DNA of 23,200 nucleotides from Bacteroidota bacterium (GCA_026391755.1 JAPLDN010000165.1:1-23200); one strand, 5' to 3'; positions 14,913 through 22,356 are shown, counted from the stretch's first letter. Translations and numbers: made by a program. Notes: a model not told the origin generated them from the sequence alone.

Positions 14913-17102
14913 TTAATGAATGAATAACAATTCGCGGTATTTAGGTAATGGCCATACCTCATCATCGACCATCAGTTCAAGTTTATCGGAATGGTAACGT
15001 ATTTTCTCGAAAAACGGGAACACCTGGCTGCAGTAGGACTTTGCTTTTTCTTCAGGATCCTGAATTTTATTTGCCACCTTCCTTGCTTCGGTCATATCGT
15101 TCACATAGGTCATGATCTTATCGATATGTTCGGATATTTCGGTGATCTGCTCCATTTGGTTCTGGGAGATCTTTCCGTAGGTTTTCAGGTCCAGCACCTG
15201 TTTCAGTCCCTTCACGTTATCGACAAGGATGTTCTGGTATCTGATAGCAACCGGGATTACATGATTTGACACCAGGTCGCCAAGCACCCTGGATTCTATC
15301 TGTATCTTTTTGGTATAATCTTCAAGCCCGATCTCATAACGGGCGTGGACTTCACGGGAAGTAAGCACCTGGGTTCTTTCAAACACATCCACGAATTTTT
15401 TGTTTACAAAGGCCTTCAGGGCATCGGGAGTGGTCCTGTGGTTAGAGAGTCCGCGTTTGGCAGCTTCCTTCAGCCATTCCTGTCCGTAATTGTTTCCCTC
15501 AAACCTGACAGGTTTCGATTCCCTGATATATTTCTTAAGCAAGCCAAGGATGGCATCATCAAGCTTCGCTTTCTTACCTGTCACCTCTTTAAGGTCCTTC
15601 AGGAATTTATTCAGCTGATCGGCAACAATCATATTCAGGGCGATCATGGCCGGTGCGCAGGAATGTGATGAGCCAACAGCCCTGAACTCAAATTTGTTCC
15701 CTGTAAACGCAAAGGGTGAAGTCCTGTTGCGGTCGGTATTGTCGAGCAATATCTCGGGGATCTTAGGGAAATTTTTAAGCAGGCCAGAATCGCTGTCAAG
15801 GCTGAATTTGAAATTTTTATCGCTTTTTTCAATGGTATTCAGCCAATGTGTAAGCTGGGCGCCGATGAATACCGAGATGATTCCCGGGGGTGCTTCATTT
15901 GCTCCAAGCCTGTGATCATTGCCCGGCGTTGCTATGATTGCCCTTAGCAGGTCGGCATTCTCGTACACTGCCTTTACTATATTAACAAGGAAGGTGAGAA
16001 AGCGCAGTTCGGTTTTTGTATTATGCCCTGGTGCAAGGAGGTTTTCCTTTGTGTTGGTTGCAAGCGACCAGTTACTATGTTTCCCCGAACCGTTCACACC
16101 GCTGAATGGTTTTTCGTGCAGGAGTACGGTAAAATTGTGACGGCTGGCGACCTTTTCTACAAGATGCATCATAAGCTGGTTGTGGTCAACCGAAAGATTC
16201 GCTTCTTCAAAAACAGGGGCGCATTCAAACTGGTTTGGCGCCACTTCGTTATGCCTTGTCTTCACCGGGATGCCAAGCCTGTGGGCTTCCATTTCGAACT
16301 CCTGCATAAAGGCCATAACCCTCTGGGGGATAGTGCCGAAATAATGGTCTTCAAGCTGCTGGTCTTTTGCAGAAGAATGCCCGAACAGGGTACGTCCTGT
16401 GAGAACGAGGTCCGGACGGGCGCTGTACAGCGCTTTATCCACGAGAAAGTACTCCTGCTCCCAGCCCAGGGTGGCAAACACTTTGGTCACGTCTTTGTCG
16501 AAAAGCTGGCATACTTCAACTGCAGCCTTATCAATGGCATGGAGAGCGCGCAGCAGCGGCGTCTTATAATCGAGGGCTTCTCCTGTATAAGAAATAAAAA
16601 CAGATGGTATACACAGTGTTTTATCCATAATAAAGGCAGGTGAAGATGGATCCCATGCGGTATACCCCCTGGCTTCAAAGGTTGAACGTATACCTCCGCT
16701 GGGGAAACTGGAAGCATCGGGTTCCTGCTGGGTCAGCTCAATTCCCCTGAATTTTTCAATTCCAGTACCGCCTTCCACCGGACTTACAAAAGCATCATGC
16801 TTTTCTGCGGTTGCTCCTGTCAGAGGCAGAAACCAATGGGTATAGTGCGTAGCGTTATTGCTGATGGCCCAGGCTTTCATGCCGGCAGCTACCTGGTCGG
16901 CAATCCTGCGGTCAATCTTTTCGCCCTTTTCTATTGAATTTATAACGGCTGTATATGCTTCTTCGGTAAGGAACTCTTTCATTGCAACCCTGTTGAAGGT
17001 AAGTTCACCGAAATAATCTGATGCTTTTTTATCAGGGAAATTAACCACTTTCGGTGTCCTTCCCATCGTCATTTCCAATGCTCTGAATCTTATGTTGTCC
17101 AT
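14913..17102 (-). CDS. glnN: Glutamine synthetase type III
   Basis: Type III glutamine synthetase makes glutamine from glutamate, ammonium and ATP in the cytosol; this large form is common in Bacteroidota and cyanobacteria. With the ATG at 17102 it has 729 residues, normal for type III and far longer than type I. Visible blocks are the N-terminal GELTFNRVAM, FPSGGIRSTFEARGYTAWDP, GWEQEYFLVD (metal-binding glutamates), TRHNEVAPNQFECAPVFEEA, NGSGKHSNWSLAT and DNTDRNRTSPFAFTGNKFEF. A start 10 codons further upstream (17132) would translate the heptad-repeat tract and is rejected. No conventional nitrogen-control site was recognised upstream. Confidence 0.97.
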   Translation of the reverse strand: MDNIRFRALEMTMGRTPKVVNFPDKKASDYFGELTFNRVAMKEFLTEEAYTAVINSIEKGEKIDRRIADQVAAGMKAWAISNNATHYTHWFLPLTGATAEKHDAFVSPVEGGTGIEKFRGIELTQQEPDASSFPSGGIRSTFEARGYTAWDPSSPAFIMDKTLCIPSVFISYTGEALDYKTPLLRALHAIDKAAVEVCQLFDKDVTKVFATLGWEQEYFLVDKALYSARPDLVLTGRTLFGHSSAKDQQLEDHYFGTIPQRVMAFMQEFEMEAHRLGIPVKTRHNEVAPNQFECAPVFEEANLSVDHNQLMMHLVEKVASRHNFTVLLHEKPFSGVNGSGKHSNWSLATNTKENLLAPGHNTKTELRFLTFLVNIVKAVYENADLLRAIIATPGNDHRLGANEAPPGIISVFIGAQLTHWLNTIEKSDKNFKFSLDSDSGLLKNFPKIPEILLDNTDRNRTSPFAFTGNKFEFRAVGSSHSCAPAMIALNMIVADQLNKFLKDLKEVTGKKAKLDDAILGLLKKYIRESKPVRFEGNNYGQEWLKEAAKRGLSNHRTTPDALKAFVNKKFVDVFERTQVLTSREVHARYEIGLEDYTKKIQIESRVLGDLVSNHVIPVAIRYQNILVDNVKGLKQVLDLKTYGKISQNQMEQITEISEHIDKIMTYVNDMTEARKVANKIQDPEEKAKSYCSQVFPFFEKIRYHSDKLELMVDDEVWPLPKYRELLFIH

Positions 17103-17111
17103 AATGTGAAA

Positions 17112-17153
17112 TTTACGATTTACGATTTCCAATCTGTGATTTGCAATTTCCGT
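17112..17153. repeat. Heptad-repeat element 2 (symporter-glnN gap)
   Basis: Six 7-bp words run head to tail: TTTACGA, TTTACGA, TTTCCAA, TCTGTGA, TTTGCAA, TTTCCGT. A partial seventh, TTTGGTT, reaches 17160. On the strand of the flanking genes the words read NNNAAA(T). It is the shortest of the five tracts and has no clear inverted arm. The same CGTAAAT words occur at one end of element 3. It lies about 40 bp after the symporter stop codon and 9 bp before glnN. Confidence 0.75.
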
Positions 17154-17200
17154 TTTGGTTCACCCGAATCAACGGAGGACAAGCAATTTCAAGCGTTACA

Positions 17201-18649
17201 TTAGTTCTTCCTGCTGACGAGCAGCAGCCCGGCAAAAGTAATAAATCCGTTAAGAATCAAAAGCTCAAAACCGAATTTATATCCACCAAATATTAACACT
17301 GAATAGTTGCTAAGTAAATAACAGATACAGGGCGAGATAATGGCGATAACCGGCACTAGCTTATCCCTGACCTGTTTGCGTGTAAAAAGGCCGAAGGTAT
17401 AAAGACCCAAAAGGGGGCCGTAGGTATACCCTGCCACGGTGAATAACTTATCAATTACAGCCCTGTCATTTATAGCCCTGAATAAAATAATGACGCCAAG
17501 TAAAAGCATGGCGAATGTCACATGAACCAGGTAACGAATTCTTTCCTTTTTCTTCTCATCCATATTTTCTTTCTTCGGAAGGCCAAGGAAGTCTATGCAG
17601 AAGGAGGTCGTAAGTGAAGTCAAGGCGCCGTCGGCGCTGGGATAGGCAGCAGAAATAAGCCCGATAATAAAAACGAGGCCTGCAACAGGTCCGAGATAGT
17701 TAATTGCAATCAGTGGAAAAAGATCATCGGAGCGCCCGGGCAGCCTGATCCCTTTAAATTCAGCAAACATGAACAGGGTGGCGCCAAGGAAAAGAAAAAT
17801 GAAATTTACGAATACCAGCACTCCGCTGAAAGTAAACATATTCTTTTGAGCATCTTTCAGGTTCCGGCAACTCAGGTTCTTCTGCATCATTTCCTGGTCA
17901 AGCCCGGTCATTACTATTGTGATAAACATCCCACTGAAGAACTGTTTCAGGAAAAACCTCCGGTCGCTCCAATCGGTATTAAACATCCTCGTTAAGCCAT
18001 TATCCATTGCCCTGTGATACAAACCCGAAAGGCTGAGGTCCATATTCCTTGATATTATGTAAATCGAGAGGATCACAGCCAGAAGCATGAAGGTGGTCTG
18101 AACGGTATCGGTCCAGATTATAGTTTTAATTCCTCCCTTAAACGTATACAGGAGTATCAGTACGATAAAAATCAGTACAGTCAGTCCAAACGGGATGTTC
18201 CATGCATCGAAAACGAAGACCTGAAGCACATTTACGACCAGGAACATCCTGAACGAAGCCCCGATCACCCTTGAAAGGAGAAAATAAAATGCTCCTGTTT
18301 TATATGACCAGAATCCGAAACGGGATTCAAGGTATGAGTAAATCGAAGTAAGATTAAGCCTGTAGTAAAGGGGCAGCAGTATGGTTGCAATAAGGGCGTA
18401 CCCGAAAAGGTAACCAGCCACAACCAAAAAATAGGAGAACTGGGTATCCCCCACCCAACCTGGAACCGACATGAATGTAACCCCCGACAATGAAGCGCCA
18501 ATCATGCCATAGGAAACGACGAACCAGGGCGAAGCTTTGTTCCCGATGTAAAAACCCCTGTTTGTCGATTTCCTTGCAGTCAGCCAGGTGATGAAAAAAA
18601 GCAGGGCGGTGTAGGCGAAGAAAGCGAAAAGGATGGTTTTTGGAGACAT
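17201..18649 (-). CDS. Sodium:solute symporter (SSS family)
   Basis: With the ATG at 18649 it has 482 residues and about 13 membrane helices. Residues near the start (ARKSTNRGFYIGNKASPWFV, then GMIGASLSGVTFMSVPGWVG) are the conserved first helices of the family. TFKGGIKTIIWTDTVQT is the family signature, DQEMMQKNLSCRNLKDAQKN follows the sixth helix, and SAAYPSADGALTS carries the predicted sodium-site serines. It should couple uptake of a solute to Na+ entry. The substrate cannot be told, although close Bacteroidota members are often near sugar-metabolism genes. A start at 18703 would add 18 residues coded by the heptad tract and is rejected. Confidence 0.9.
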   Translation of the reverse strand: MSPKTILFAFFAYTALLFFITWLTARKSTNRGFYIGNKASPWFVVSYGMIGASLSGVTFMSVPGWVGDTQFSYFLVVAGYLFGYALIATILLPLYYRLNLTSIYSYLESRFGFWSYKTGAFYFLLSRVIGASFRMFLVVNVLQVFVFDAWNIPFGLTVLIFIVLILLYTFKGGIKTIIWTDTVQTTFMLLAVILSIYIISRNMDLSLSGLYHRAMDNGLTRMFNTDWSDRRFFLKQFFSGMFITIVMTGLDQEMMQKNLSCRNLKDAQKNMFTFSGVLVFVNFIFLFLGATLFMFAEFKGIRLPGRSDDLFPLIAINYLGPVAGLVFIIGLISAAYPSADGALTSLTTSFCIDFLGLPKKENMDEKKKERIRYLVHVTFAMLLLGVIILFRAINDRAVIDKLFTVAGYTYGPLLGLYTFGLFTRKQVRDKLVPVIAIISPCICYLLSNYSVLIFGGYKFGFELLILNGFITFAGLLLVSRKN

Positions 18650-18653
18650 GGGC

Positions 18654-18730
18654 GGATTTACGATTAACGATTTATCCGACATCTGCCATCTGACATCAGA
18701 CATCAGATATCAGATGGCAGATGTCAGCTC
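18654..18730. repeat. Heptad-repeat element 3 (gmhB-symporter gap), overlapping the 3' end of gmhB
   Basis: Eleven 7-bp words in one register: GGATTTA, CGATTAA, CGATTTA, TCCGACA, TCTGCCA, TCTGACA, TCAGACA, TCAGATA, TCAGATG, GCAGATG, TCAGCTC. Positions 18678-18693 and 18710-18725 form a perfect 16-bp inverted repeat with a 16-nt loop. The gmhB stop codon (18710-18712) and the codons for its last residues, T-S-A-I, lie inside the tract. The end near the symporter carries words of the element 2 type. Confidence 0.88.
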
Positions 18731-19276
18731 TTTGGCAAAGGCCCGGAGATCTGGAAATACAAAATTTATTGTTTTATATCCTCTGCGGATGTGCGGCAGA
18801 TCGGCTGAGAGAAATACGGTTTTCATGCCAAGTCTTTTCCCGAAAATCATATCCGAAAGTGAGTCTCCGACCATGACCGATTGCCTGAAGCGGATTTCGG
18901 GGAAACGTTTTCTCGCCTGAAGGGCCATTCCTATATTCGGCTTGCGGTTGAATGACTTTTCTCGTTCCAGAGCAGGACAAAAAATTGCGGCATCTATCCT
19001 CCCGCCTTCAGTTGTAACCTCTGATATCATCCTTGAATGCAGGTTTTCAACTTCTTTTTCACTCATAAGGCCCTTTCCAACTCCCTGCTGGTTGCTTACG
19101 ACGACAATCCTGCTGAATATGCCCGAGAGCTCAGTTAAAGCCTCCCTGGCCCCGGGCTTGAATATAAACTGCTCCCAGTTGCGTACATAATCATCAACCA
19201 TTCGCTGGTTGATGACCCCGTCACGGTCGAGAAACAGTGACCAGGTATTATCTATCTTCAAATCCTTTAAATTCAT
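18710..19276 (-). CDS. gmhB: D-glycero-D-manno-heptose 1,7-bisphosphate phosphatase (HAD family)
   Basis: GmhB removes the C7 phosphate of heptose 1,7-bisphosphate to give heptose 1-phosphate. 188 residues, HAD superfamily. LFLDRDGVINQR holds the nucleophile Asp17 and the acid/base Asp19; VVVSNQQGVGKG is motif II; RKPNIGM holds the substrate-contacting Arg111-Lys112; VMVGDSLSDM, with Asp138, binds Mg2+. The zinc loop of E. coli GmhB (C-x-H ... C-x-C) is not conserved: only Cys100 remains, and the other positions are Ala102, Ser108 and Asn110. The start overlaps the hddC end by 29 bp, so translation is coupled. The 3' end, including the stop codon, lies in heptad element 3. Confidence 0.88.
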   Translation of the reverse strand: MNLKDLKIDNTWSLFLDRDGVINQRMVDDYVRNWEQFIFKPGAREALTELSGIFSRIVVVSNQQGVGKGLMSEKEVENLHSRMISEVTTEGGRIDAAIFCPALEREKSFNRKPNIGMALQARKRFPEIRFRQSVMVGDSLSDMIFGKRLGMKTVFLSADLPHIRRGYKTINFVFPDLRAFAKELTSAI

Positions 19277-19952
19277 GCTGCGCTTTCTGATAATCTTCGG
19301 GTATGCCTATATCAAGGAAATATCCTTCGGCAGGGTAACCAAACATACGGTCGGTGCCGGAAAACTGTTCGAAACAATCCTTTTCGATTGAAAATCTTCC
19401 TCTGAAATGCGGCTTCAATAAATAGGCCTTTTCAATGAAATATACACCTGCATTGATCAGTCCCTGGCCTGCATTCTCTTTTTTTTCTTCAAAACCTGTT
19501 ATCCTTCTTTGCCTGTTGATACTGACTCTTCCATACCGGCCCGTATCCGATAATTTCCTGAGGGCAAGAGTGACATCTGCTTTCTTTGCGAGGTGATCCC
19601 GTTCAAATGCCTGCAAATCAATCCTGAAAAGACTGTCCCCGTTCATCGTCACTGCCCGCTCACCCCTGATCCTCCAGAACGAAAGCCTGATGCCACCACC
19701 GGTACCAAGGGGTTCTTCCTCAACGGCGTAATCCAGTTCCATTGTCCTGTATCGGTTTTTAAAATGGCTTTGTATGATCCCGCGTTTGTAGCCGACGCTC
19801 AGAACAGTATGGTCCACTCCCTGTTGTATAAGATAATCGAGCAGGTATTCGAGGAAGGGCCTGTTGTTCACCATGGCCATGGATTTTGGGACGTCCTTCA
19901 CCACGGGTTGCAATCGAAGGCCAAATCCACCGGCAAGTACTATCGCTTCCAA
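19248..19952 (-). CDS. hddC: Heptose 1-phosphate nucleotidyltransferase (probable GTP-dependent HddC)
   Basis: 234 residues, nucleotidyltransferase fold. The N-terminus IVLAGGFGLRLQPVVKDVPK is the activation loop with the GGxGxRL signature and a conserved lysine. NNRPFLEYLLDYL, VLSVGY and EEPLGTGGGIR follow, and TMNGDSLF supplies the metal-binding Asp. LDIGIPEDYQKA closes the fold. The sequence alone would allow other sugar nucleotidyltransferases, such as mannose 1-phosphate guanylyltransferase. Its place between gmhA (6 bp gap) and gmhB (29 bp overlap), with hddA nearby, makes GDP-D-glycero-alpha-D-manno-heptose the likely product. Confidence 0.85.
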   Translation of the reverse strand: MEAIVLAGGFGLRLQPVVKDVPKSMAMVNNRPFLEYLLDYLIQQGVDHTVLSVGYKRGIIQSHFKNRYRTMELDYAVEEEPLGTGGGIRLSFWRIRGERAVTMNGDSLFRIDLQAFERDHLAKKADVTLALRKLSDTGRYGRVSINRQRRITGFEEKKENAGQGLINAGVYFIEKAYLLKPHFRGRFSIEKDCFEQFSGTDRMFGYPAEGYFLDIGIPEDYQKAQHEFKGFEDR

Positions 19953-19958
19953 CAGAAA

Positions 19959-20537
19959 TTATTCTTTGGGAAATAATGAAGATTCAACAATCTCACAGAT
20001 GATATGCCCGATAAGGATATGGGATTCCTGTATCCTCGGTGTATCAGCAGATGGCACATTGATGAGGAAATCCACGATATCTTTCATCCTGCCTCCGCTT
20101 TCCCCGGTTAGTGCCACGGTAAGCATACCAATCTCATTGGCAGCTTCAAATGCACGGATGACATTGTTCGAATTGCCTGAAGTAGAGAGTCCGATCAAAA
20201 TATCTCCTTCCTTCCCTATCCCTTTAACGAGACGGGAATAGACCTCATCAAAGGAATAATCATTTCCAACGGCTGTCAGGTATGATGTATTGACGTGCAA
20301 TGCTTCGGAGGACAGGGGCGGACGGTCATAATAGAACCTTCCTGAGAATTCTGCGGCCAGGTGCTGGGCATCGGCAGCGCTTCCTCCGTTTCCGCAAAAC
20401 AAAACCTTGTTCCCGTTGCAGAATGCAGTGCAGCATGCAGATGCCGCATCATCAATCACTTTCAGGAGGCCGGGATCATTCAGGATTTTCTGTTTTGTCT
20501 CAATGGACTGCTGGATACATTCTCTGATTCTTGACAT
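19959..20537 (-). CDS. gmhA: Sedoheptulose 7-phosphate isomerase
   Basis: GmhA converts sedoheptulose 7-phosphate to D-glycero-D-manno-heptose 7-phosphate, the first step of heptose synthesis. 192 residues, a single SIS domain, normal length. FCGNGGSAADAQHLAAEFSG (47-66) contains the phosphate-binding loop and the catalytic glutamate, LTAVGNDYSFDEVYSR is family-specific, LIGLSTSGNSNNVI is the second SIS loop, and ESHILIGHIICEIVE carries the C-terminal histidine pair used in catalysis. The first gene of the tight gmhA-hddC-gmhB unit; 78 bp separate it from the nitroreductase upstream. Confidence 0.94.
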   Translation of the reverse strand: MSRIRECIQQSIETKQKILNDPGLLKVIDDAASACCTAFCNGNKVLFCGNGGSAADAQHLAAEFSGRFYYDRPPLSSEALHVNTSYLTAVGNDYSFDEVYSRLVKGIGKEGDILIGLSTSGNSNNVIRAFEAANEIGMLTVALTGESGGRMKDIVDFLINVPSADTPRIQESHILIGHIICEIVESSLFPKE

Positions 20538-20604
20538 GGTTTTAAAAAGGTTATAATTAATCAGGCAGACATTCTATTGATCAGGGCAACTTCCGTTATC
20601 ACGA

Positions 20605-20628
20605 TGATCACGTTCCTAAACGTGGTCA
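20605..20628. other. Hairpin with the nitroreductase stop codon in its loop
   Basis: TGATCACGTT (20605-20614) and AACGTGGTCA (20619-20628) form a 10-bp stem with one G-T pair around a 4-nt loop, CCTA. On the coding (minus) strand the loop contains the TAG stop codon of the nitroreductase gene. No T run follows on the coding strand, so it is not a standard terminator; it may mark an mRNA 3' end or slow ribosomes. Chance cannot be excluded. Confidence 0.4.
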
Positions 20629-21137
20629 AATTTAATTATTTCTTCAAAGGGTTTACGTTTCAAATGGCGGGATGCCTCATCCGTGGAACCGGCAGGATAG
20701 CCAAGACTGAGATATGCTATGGGTTCTAAATGAACGGGCAGGTTCAGCACCTGTATGCATTTCGCAGCATCGAAATTACAAATCCAGCAGGTTCCCAGTC
20801 CCTGCTCCGCCGCAGCAAGGGTAATATGATCGGCCATGATAGCAATATCAATATCGGTGTGGTCCTTGCCATCACTGCGCTTCCATCCCTGTTTATGGTT
20901 TCCAAGGAACACCAGGATCACAGCTGCCTGTTTCAACCATTCCCTGGCATAAGTCTCTTCAAGCTTTTTCTTTAAGTCCGGGTCACGTATAACGTCGATC
21001 ATCCATGGCTGGTAATTGGCGGCCGAAGGTGCAATCCTCCCGCATTCAAGGATGTAATTAAGTTTCTCCTCTTCAACAGGCTTTGGCAGATAGTTTCTGA
21101 CAGAGTACCTCGATTTGGCTAATTCCAAGAAATTCAT
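20616..21137 (-). CDS. Nitroreductase family flavoprotein
   Basis: 173 residues, single FMN-binding nitroreductase domain. AKSRYSVRNYLPKPV (7-21) carries the flavin-phosphate arginines, APSAANYQPW (36-45) is the conserved flavin-site segment, and IAIMADHITLAAAEQGLGTC is the long dimer helix. LSLGYPAGSTDEASRHLKRK near the end is typical of the small Bacteroidota members. It should reduce nitro compounds or quinones with NAD(P)H, but the natural substrate is unknown. It sits between hddA and gmhA in the same direction without an evident link to heptose synthesis. Heptad element 4 lies upstream of it. Confidence 0.92.
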   Translation of the reverse strand: MNFLELAKSRYSVRNYLPKPVEEEKLNYILECGRIAPSAANYQPWMIDVIRDPDLKKKLEETYAREWLKQAAVILVFLGNHKQGWKRSDGKDHTDIDIAIMADHITLAAAEQGLGTCWICNFDAAKCIQVLNLPVHLEPIAYLSLGYPAGSTDEASRHLKRKPFEEIIKFDHV

Positions 21138-21160
21138 ACTAACAGTTTTATGTCAATGGA

Positions 21161-21223
21161 TGTGGGATACGGGATACGGGATCCGGGATGCAGGATACAT
21201 GATATCTTGCATCTTGCATCCTC
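21161..21223. repeat. Heptad-repeat element 4 (hddA-nitroreductase gap)
   Basis: Nine 7-bp words: TGTGGGA, TACGGGA, TACGGGA, TCCGGGA, TGCAGGA, TACATGA, TATCTTG, CATCTTG, CATCCTC. GGATGCA at 21186-21192 is inverted at 21215-21221, around a central GATATC palindrome (21201-21206). The tract begins immediately after the hddA stop codon (21224-21226 on the minus strand) and ends 23 bp before the nitroreductase start. Confidence 0.82.
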
Positions 21224-22246
21224 TTATATCGTCCAACTCCTCAATCCTTTCTGTGTAAAATCATACCGCTTGGTTTGTCCGCCGAATTTCTTCAAAGATT
21301 CAATCACGGCTGAGCGGGTATTTCCCGGGCAATAGAAAAACATGAACCCGCCACCTCCCGCACCCGAGACCTTGCCTCCTGAAGCGCCATTCCTTTTTGC
21401 CGTATCGTAAATCTCATCGAGCATAGGATTAGTAATCCCATTGGCCATGTTTTTTTTAAACTTCCAGCCAAAATCAAGGATATCACCTATTTTATCCAGT
21501 TCCCCTTTAAGCAGGGCTTCTTTCATCATCAGGGCCTGTTCCTTAAGCTTGTTCATGGCTTCGAGTGATTTTTCGTTGCCCGCCATCACATTCTTCCTCT
21601 GTTCTTCAATAATGATGCTTGAAAGCCGGCTTGTTTCGGTATGATACAACACCAGGTTATGAGCCAGTTCATCAAGATATTTGTCACGTATCCTTAAAGG
21701 GTTGACGATGACTTTATCCTCTTTGAAGAATTCCATAAAATTCACCCCGCCGAAAGTGGCGGCATATTGATCCTGCTTTCCTCCTGCCATTTTAAGGTCC
21801 ACCCTTTCAATCTCATAAGCGAGATGCGCCAGATCGTATTCTCCCAATGGCAGGTTGAGCCATTCGGAGAAGGCGCCCAGTATAGCAACGACCAAAGTGG
21901 AACTTGTGCCAAGTCCCGAGCCCGGAGGAGCATCCACATAAGTTGAAAGTTCAAAGGAGAGCGGGTTCAGTGAATAATCCCTGATGAGCCTGTTATAAAT
22001 CCCTTTGTGCAGGTCAAGCTTGCCGTCAATTTCGAGATGCAAGTCAGAAGAAAACTCATAGCGTTCATGCTTGTCAAGGGAATTCAGGATGATCTTACCG
22101 TCATTCCTGGCTTGAATCGCTGCCGTTGCATACATGCTGATTGTGGCATTCAATATTGCCCCTCCGTACATGTCTGAAAATGGAGCGACATCCGTTCCTC
22201 CACCGGCCAAACCCAGGCGAAGAGGGGCTTTGCTACGTATAATCAT
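21224..22246 (-). CDS. hddA: D-glycero-alpha-D-manno-heptose 7-phosphate kinase (GHMP family)
   Basis: HddA phosphorylates C1 of heptose 7-phosphate to the alpha 1,7-bisphosphate, which commits heptose to the GDP branch rather than the ADP branch. 340 residues, normal length. MIIRSKAPLRLGLAGGGTDV is the GHMP N-terminal substrate loop, PPGSGLGTSSTLVV (107-120) is the ATP-binding motif 2, and KVSGAGGGGFMFFYC is motif 3 near the C-terminus. GGTDVAPFSDMYGG matches sugar 7-phosphate kinases rather than galactokinase or mevalonate kinase. Context (gmhA, gmhB, hddC) confirms the assignment. The start at 22246 is immediately before the conserved beta strand. Confidence 0.93.
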   Translation of the reverse strand: MIIRSKAPLRLGLAGGGTDVAPFSDMYGGAILNATISMYATAAIQARNDGKIILNSLDKHERYEFSSDLHLEIDGKLDLHKGIYNRLIRDYSLNPLSFELSTYVDAPPGSGLGTSSTLVVAILGAFSEWLNLPLGEYDLAHLAYEIERVDLKMAGGKQDQYAATFGGVNFMEFFKEDKVIVNPLRIRDKYLDELAHNLVLYHTETSRLSSIIIEEQRKNVMAGNEKSLEAMNKLKEQALMMKEALLKGELDKIGDILDFGWKFKKNMANGITNPMLDEIYDTAKRNGASGGKVSGAGGGGFMFFYCPGNTRSAVIESLKKFGGQTKRYDFTQKGLRSWTI

Positions 22247-22286
22247 GGTTATAATCGGTAAATTACATTGCGAATATACTGTTTTA

Positions 22287-22356
22287 TTGGTGACTGGTAA
22301 CTGGTGACTGGTGACTGTTCACTATTAACTGTTCACTGTTCACTGTTCACTAGTCA
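22287..22356. repeat. Heptad-repeat element 5 (glycosyltransferase-hddA gap), overlapping the 3' end of the glycosyltransferase
   Basis: Ten 7-bp words fill exactly 70 bp: TTGGTGA, CTGGTAA, CTGGTGA, CTGGTGA, CTGTTCA, CTATTAA, CTGTTCA, CTGTTCA, CTGTTCA, CTAGTCA. Word type changes from CTGGTGA to CTGTTCA without losing register. GTGA in one half and TCAC in the other give an imperfect hairpin. The glycosyltransferase stop codon (22340-22342) and its last residues, T-S-E-Q, are inside the tract. Confidence 0.88.

Noticed and set aside
16023..16643. Plus-strand open frame of 206 codons opposite glnN
   Set aside because: It is the antisense shadow of a highly conserved glutamine synthetase region; no promoter or family motif was seen.
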